Below are positions 53,701-55,915 of a stretch of 55,915 nt of DNA, in pieces. This DNA is from a virus. Each line of letters starts with the position of its first letter. Position 1 is the stretch's first letter. The position numbers were made by a program, and so were the translations under genes. The stretch covers positions 1 to 55,915 of the IMG/VR virus record IMGVR_UViG_3300046733_001023; one strand, 5' to 3'. The notes under the pieces were generated by a model. It worked only from the letters and a program-made list of their open reading frames with translations, was not told the DNA's origin and did no database searches.

Positions 53701-54441
53701 TGGGAATTTAATGAAGCGGGAGATTTGCTATTTATATTTGCGGGTGCTAATTATGAAAAGTACCCATTAACAACTCCGTTTGATATTTCCACAATAGGTG
53801 CAATATCCCAAAGTGTTGCGTGGAATAGTTCACCTTCATTTTTTGGATTTGGCTCACAAGTTTGGGATAATGGAAATTATCTTTTTATGAGTATAATAGG
53901 TTTATTAAGACGTTGGACTTTTGGAACTCCTAATGATTTGACTACTGTATCATCATTGGCAACTGCTCAACAATCTGCTAATCTTGGATTAGGTCCTATT
54001 TTTACATTTAATCCATCGGGTACAAAGTATTATGATTTAACGGGGTTAAGCATTGGTGAATATACACTTTCAACTGCTTGGAATCCAACAACACTTGCGT
54101 TTAGTGCTTCAAAAACTTATGCTTCAATGGGTTTAACAATACCAATTACATCTGCTCAACGTAGGATTTCACTTCGATTTAATTCAAGCGGAACACTTGC
54201 AATTCTTACTTTTGGTACGAGTGCAAGTCCATTTGATGCTTTAGCGTATGAGATGAATTTAAGTATTGGGTTTGATATTTCAACAATGACTTATTCGGGT
54301 AACAGTTTAGATATTTCAGACAAACCAAATGAATGGGTAAATAAAGTTGGGGCGGACAGTAATCTAACTAAAATTATACCATTATATCTGCAAACGGGTG
54401 GTTATCCAACAAATAGTACAGAATTAAAAGAGTGGTCATAA
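50716..54441 (+). CDS. Large receptor-binding protein with LRR and propeller-like end, 1241 aa
   Basis: Residues 1-115 look like a virion-anchor beta domain (VTLLGGTQDPSNG, LYEWDLSAETFSN). Long beta-rich and adhesive segments follow. Around residues 850-960 are LRR-type repeats (LNVSNNDILEVLNF, LDFGNNPLINNIDLSGNDLP), with the Bacteroidota LRR closing segment (EIDDLLNEVNSYG ... RGWTLTG). The C-terminal ~270 residues have repeated W-x-F/L and (S)T-x-W segments of a beta-propeller-like fold. Very likely the main receptor-binding protein. Last gene before a convergent terminator. Confidence 0.7.
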   Translation: MAGISQDISIQVNNSLDRKATVTLLGGTQDPSNGQANAKTLYEWDLSAETFSNTTVVEIEASTVANPEVILFRAVNQDGEITSLETVVSLLNTLNLGTFNLDGTTIFILDDINVFGGLSVRISQDFDIDTFVESGYNYFDPESKTTLVDFSTKFKPLIQEAVNTIPTFVEFIETQGWSLAYVVEAEQVIFNRTVSGDLFVITDIGGNLNTNTITDTDNYDSGISVTLNKALIFVNDIQIFKGIQFLSLKANNSGESYIYKNVFTGNVTFSPERNNLFGWIPLSSQYIPKNSDGNKDTTIFLAENGITDIYGNSFPSVQLADSQRISITSTLPSFNLGSAGVDANISFNEFDGQFVFILSKVQSINNNFDFNFNTLILDNTQLGGSVFSFTFSELSQPTVSLDSSFNTKFAKLSKISANMSQFTFSVFDTGVDSNQAIISFDDTTTPLVINAYLINFRRNYFQNLPPISQLGGYFSNTEYELLLLLINQGEPTNISMRYFNDWFYKIGTQDAVYDEAITSGTRLVNATQNTFLLSGRGLQGYYSLAENGYTVTLPTGTLLTGGSLSFTTRPNPPSLITLQTETAGLGQSDFEITYSEEGQTDIVQASSFLAIDQEQIQIANSSNELNVLMTQRPSLNTTSFNIGALGISDQFSTMLFTGTLFNFPSQQVNVSINGFTLDMPIYDASANEVDARGLYQRDFSSAWGGSSSTLEINEFKINGTKIGNPTLQPHGSNKIINSTVVLNSFSKINFNSCFFGTDLVDDTLNDILNLLLPSSAIAFGGITFDSCNFNGLDNSLSYLEVTFPLASPDLGTQGLNSSSTIENTSFSQTQFYRILFTSDWSGSGYPLTDLNVTNNVELKQINLQNNNTATPNALNLNVSNNDILEVLNFTNHNITQLDFGNNPLINNIDLSGNDLPDAEIDDLLNEVNSYGTSNGTIDYSSQTGGGVPTAVGSGTAYNNLISRGWTLTGASPFGTNISTYNVNQTQSFARPTVYDWEFNEAGDLLFIFAGANYEKYPLTTPFDISTIGAISQSVAWNSSPSFFGFGSQVWDNGNYLFMSIIGLLRRWTFGTPNDLTTVSSLATAQQSANLGLGPIFTFNPSGTKYYDLTGLSIGEYTLSTAWNPTTLAFSASKTYASMGLTIPITSAQRRISLRFNSSGTLAILTFGTSASPFDALAYEMNLSIGFDISTMTYSGNSLDISDKPNEWVNKVGADSNLTKIIPLYLQTGGYPTNSTELKEWS

Positions 54442-54443
54442 AA

Positions 54444-54467
54444 AAAAGGACACCGAAGCATCCTTTT
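54444..54467. terminator. Bidirectional terminator between convergent operons
   Basis: AAAAGGA (54444-54450) pairs with TCCTTTT (54461-54467) around a 10-base loop, with T-rich (plus) and A-rich (minus) flanks. It lies just after the long plus-strand gene and before the minus-strand RecT gene. Confidence 0.75.
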
Positions 54468-54519
54468 AATTCCTTTAAAAACGTATAACAAGAAAAGTCC
54501 ATTACACTTACAGAAGTCA

Positions 54520-55383
54520 TCAACTTTCAAAGTCCAAAGTTAATGAATCTTTTTTATTTTCTAAAATATTATTTTCATTATTAATTGGCTCTAATTCAAT
54601 ATCAATATTAGAATAAATAGATTTATTTCGTTTTGGTGCTATTCTTTTACCATCTACAAACATAACATTGTTATCTTCATCAAGTTTTAAATAACCACCA
54701 CCTTCTACTTTATCATCTACACTTATTCCTCTTTTGCCATAATAATCTTTAGGAAGCATTTTAGATAACTGCTTAATAACAGTTTTTCTAAACATCCAAC
54801 CTTGCGGGTCTTTTGAAGCATTTTTATATAATGGATTAGATGCCTTTGACATATTTACCACATCCATAATTTCTTTTTTACTCATAACCTTAAACATTGT
54901 TTCACCATTTGTAAGTTTAGCTACTGCATAAACATATTTAATGTTATTATTGTTTCTTTCAAGGTTTGGTAAGTGAGATAGTTTTGGTTCAAGACCAAGT
55001 TCAAATTCAAAATCATCTTCTTCATAAACTATTTCAGTCCAAAGTTTTGCTATTTCACCACTTCTTAAAAGTAAACTGATAAGACCTTTATAACCTAAAA
55101 TTGGTGTAATCTTTTTTCCGAAAGGTATAAAGTAAAACTCTCCTATATCATTTGAGGGGTTTAATCCGAGTTCAGCACAAAGTAATATAGAAGCAAACAG
55201 AGATGCGGGGTTATGCAAAAACGCTTCTTGCATCTGTTGGCTTTTTTTAACCTCATTTATAACTATATTTTTAAACTGTGATGGGCTTATGTTATGTGTT
55301 TGCAATAATTCTGAAAGATTATGCTTTTCATACTGCGTTATTGTGTCCGAGAAATTCTTAATTAATACTTTGTTTTGCTTCAT
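54520..55383 (-). CDS. recT: RecT-family single-strand annealing recombinase, 287 aa
   Basis: Matches RecT in order: an N-terminal helical part, the conserved NPASLFASILLCAELGLNP region, EFYFIPFG, LGYKGLISLLLRSGEI, and later DPQGWMFRKTVIKQLSKMLPK. RecT binds single strands and anneals homologous DNA. It forms a pair with the exonuclease gene upstream on the same strand, with a small unknown gene between them. The C-terminal ~60 residues are acidic/Asn-rich and variable. Confidence 0.9.
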   Translation of the reverse strand: MKQNKVLIKNFSDTITQYEKHNLSELLQTHNISPSQFKNIVINEVKKSQQMQEAFLHNPASLFASILLCAELGLNPSNDIGEFYFIPFGKKITPILGYKGLISLLLRSGEIAKLWTEIVYEEDDFEFELGLEPKLSHLPNLERNNNNIKYVYAVAKLTNGETMFKVMSKKEIMDVVNMSKASNPLYKNASKDPQGWMFRKTVIKQLSKMLPKDYYGKRGISVDDKVEGGGYLKLDEDNNVMFVDGKRIAPKRNKSIYSNIDIELEPINNENNILENKKDSLTLDFES

Positions 55384-55636
55384 TGTGAAATTTTTTAATT
55401 TTTAATCTATTTTCTTTACTGTAATTATATTTTCTTAACCATTCTTCTATTTTTCTTTTTTTTCTATCAACGTAAAAGTTTACTCTTACTATTTCATCAG
55501 TAATCATTTTTTTTTGCATAGGAGTTAGTTTATTATACATCATATAATCATACAGACCGCATACATATTTAGATATATAAATCATTTCTTCTTCATATTC
55601 ATATATTTTCTTACTCGAAAAAAGTTGATTATCCAT
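55358..55636 (-). CDS. Hypothetical protein between RecT and exonuclease, 92 aa
   Basis: A helical, charged protein (MDNQLFSSKKIYEYEEEMIY and VDRKKRKIEEWLRKYNYSK). The ATG at 55636 overlaps the exonuclease stop; the in-frame ATG at 55651 would add five residues. Its 3' end overlaps the RecT start by 26 bases. Perhaps an adaptor of the recombination pair; not recognised. Confidence 0.55.
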   Translation of the reverse strand: MDNQLFSSKKIYEYEEEMIYISKYVCGLYDYMMYNKLTPMQKKMITDEIVRVNFYVDRKKRKIEEWLRKYNYSKENRLKIKKFHNEAKQSIN

Positions 55637-55915
55637 AATAAACATCCTCAATCAAAGGAATATCTGATTTAAACTCACATTTGTCATTTAGAGGACATTT
55701 AGAGCATCTTTTTAAACTTGGATAAGCTACGAAGTCCTTTTCAATATCCATAGCGTTAATTTGCTTGTAAACGCTTTCTATATGCGACTGATGTACATTA
55801 AAAGCATCTTCATCAATATTAACTCTAATTAGCTTAACATTGTTTACTTCTTTTGATGAAAACACCATAAAATAAAAATCGAAATCTTTGTATTCAAGAT
55901 TATAATTTTCTTTTA
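55629..55915 (-). CDS. Cas4/RecB-type exonuclease, partial C-terminal end
   Basis: An open frame reaches the window edge: it has no stop back to 55915, and reads on through LEYKDFDFYFMVF, so the true start lies outside. The piece ends with KRCSKCPLNDKCEF, a Cys triad (CxxCx5C) typical of the C-terminal Fe-S/Zn cluster of Cas4-like PD-(D/E)XK nucleases, preceded by a strand. Upstream of RecT, it would be the 5'-3' exonuclease of a Red-like pair. ATG 55868 is internal. Catalytic D/E-x-K residues are not in the visible part. Confidence 0.65.
   Translation of the reverse strand, partial: KENYNLEYKDFDFYFMVFSSKEVNNVKLIRVNIDEDAFNVHQSHIESVYKQINAMDIEKDFVAYPSLKRCSKCPLNDKCEFKSDIPLIEDVYYG

Noticed and set aside
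1-55915. Circular genome joining the two edges
   Set aside because: Carrying the minus-strand nuclease frame over the join gives about 48 codons of low-complexity sequence, then a stop at 146-148, across a good plus-strand promoter. The nuclease domain would be missing, so the window is more likely a piece of a longer contig.
1-55915. tRNA genes, integrase, transposase or plasmid partition genes
   Set aside because: None recognised by eye. A tRNA scan was not possible here, so small tRNAs could be missed.

Overview
This AT-rich (visibly about 30% G+C) window looks like most of the genome of a virus of a Bacteroidota host, probably a flavobacterium. Host clues are the Bacteroidota-type promoters (TAnnTTTG boxes), the lack of strong Shine-Dalgarno sites, a SusC/TonB-receptor-like N-terminal domain and Bacteroidota-style leucine-rich repeats. 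I see no large terminase, portal, tail tube, tape measure or baseplate gene. Instead there is an FtsK/HerA-type P-loop ATPase, a compact beta-rich capsid candidate, a second protein resembling it, and about 35 small proteins that each carry one membrane segment. The simplest reading is a tailless icosahedral virus with an internal membrane. Its genome exceeds 56 kb, because the right edge cuts a gene; described bacterial viruses of this kind are about 9-15 kb. The host, capsid fold and virion type are inferred, not proven.

Layout. 1-2.7 kb: an early promoter and ten small genes (ribbon-helix-helix, Cys-rich and membrane proteins), closed by a terminator and six direct repeats. 2.8-7.3 kb: DNA metabolism (metallophosphoesterase, PD-(D/E)XK-like nuclease that seems to start at ATT, Xre regulator, replication initiator, possible helicase loader, SSB-like protein). 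7.1-10.8 kb: two glycosyltransferases, a degenerate methyltransferase-like protein and a holin/spanin-like pair. 11.3-26.1 kb: giant proteins, comprising a polyvalent protein with zeta-kinase and ADP-ribosyltransferase-like domains, a MoxR AAA+ ATPase with a possible VWA partner, a 963-residue unknown, and a 1387-residue bead-string protein. Two of these are studded with xxKGGx motifs resembling processing sites of adenovirus- or asfarvirus-type polyproteins.

26.1-30.8 kb: membrane proteins, an NTF2-like protein, a TonB-receptor-like membrane protein, PAP2 phosphatase, RusA resolvase and a DnaA-domain-IV-like protein. 30.8-33.8 kb: AT-hook protein, packaging ATPase, a tiny membrane protein and the major capsid candidate, flanked by hairpins and a terminator. 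33.8-50.7 kb: a dense, overlapping run of virion-type genes (membrane-anchored proteins, protamine-like basic proteins, HExxH peptidase, peptidoglycan-binding, annexin-like and LEA14-like proteins, a 968-residue spike, and the second capsid-like protein). 50.7-54.4 kb: a 1241-residue receptor-binding protein. A convergent terminator then separates a minus-strand RecT/Cas4-like exonuclease operon that runs off the right edge.

How they may work together: RecT plus exonuclease, initiator, SSB-like protein and RusA replicate and resolve DNA. The ATPase packages it into a membrane-lined jelly-roll capsid. The spikes bind the cell, the peptidoglycan-binding and membrane proteins aid entry, and the polyvalent proteins may be delivered to modify the host. 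Almost all genes lie on the + strand with 1-10 bp gaps or ATGA/TAATG overlaps, so long operons with translational coupling are likely.
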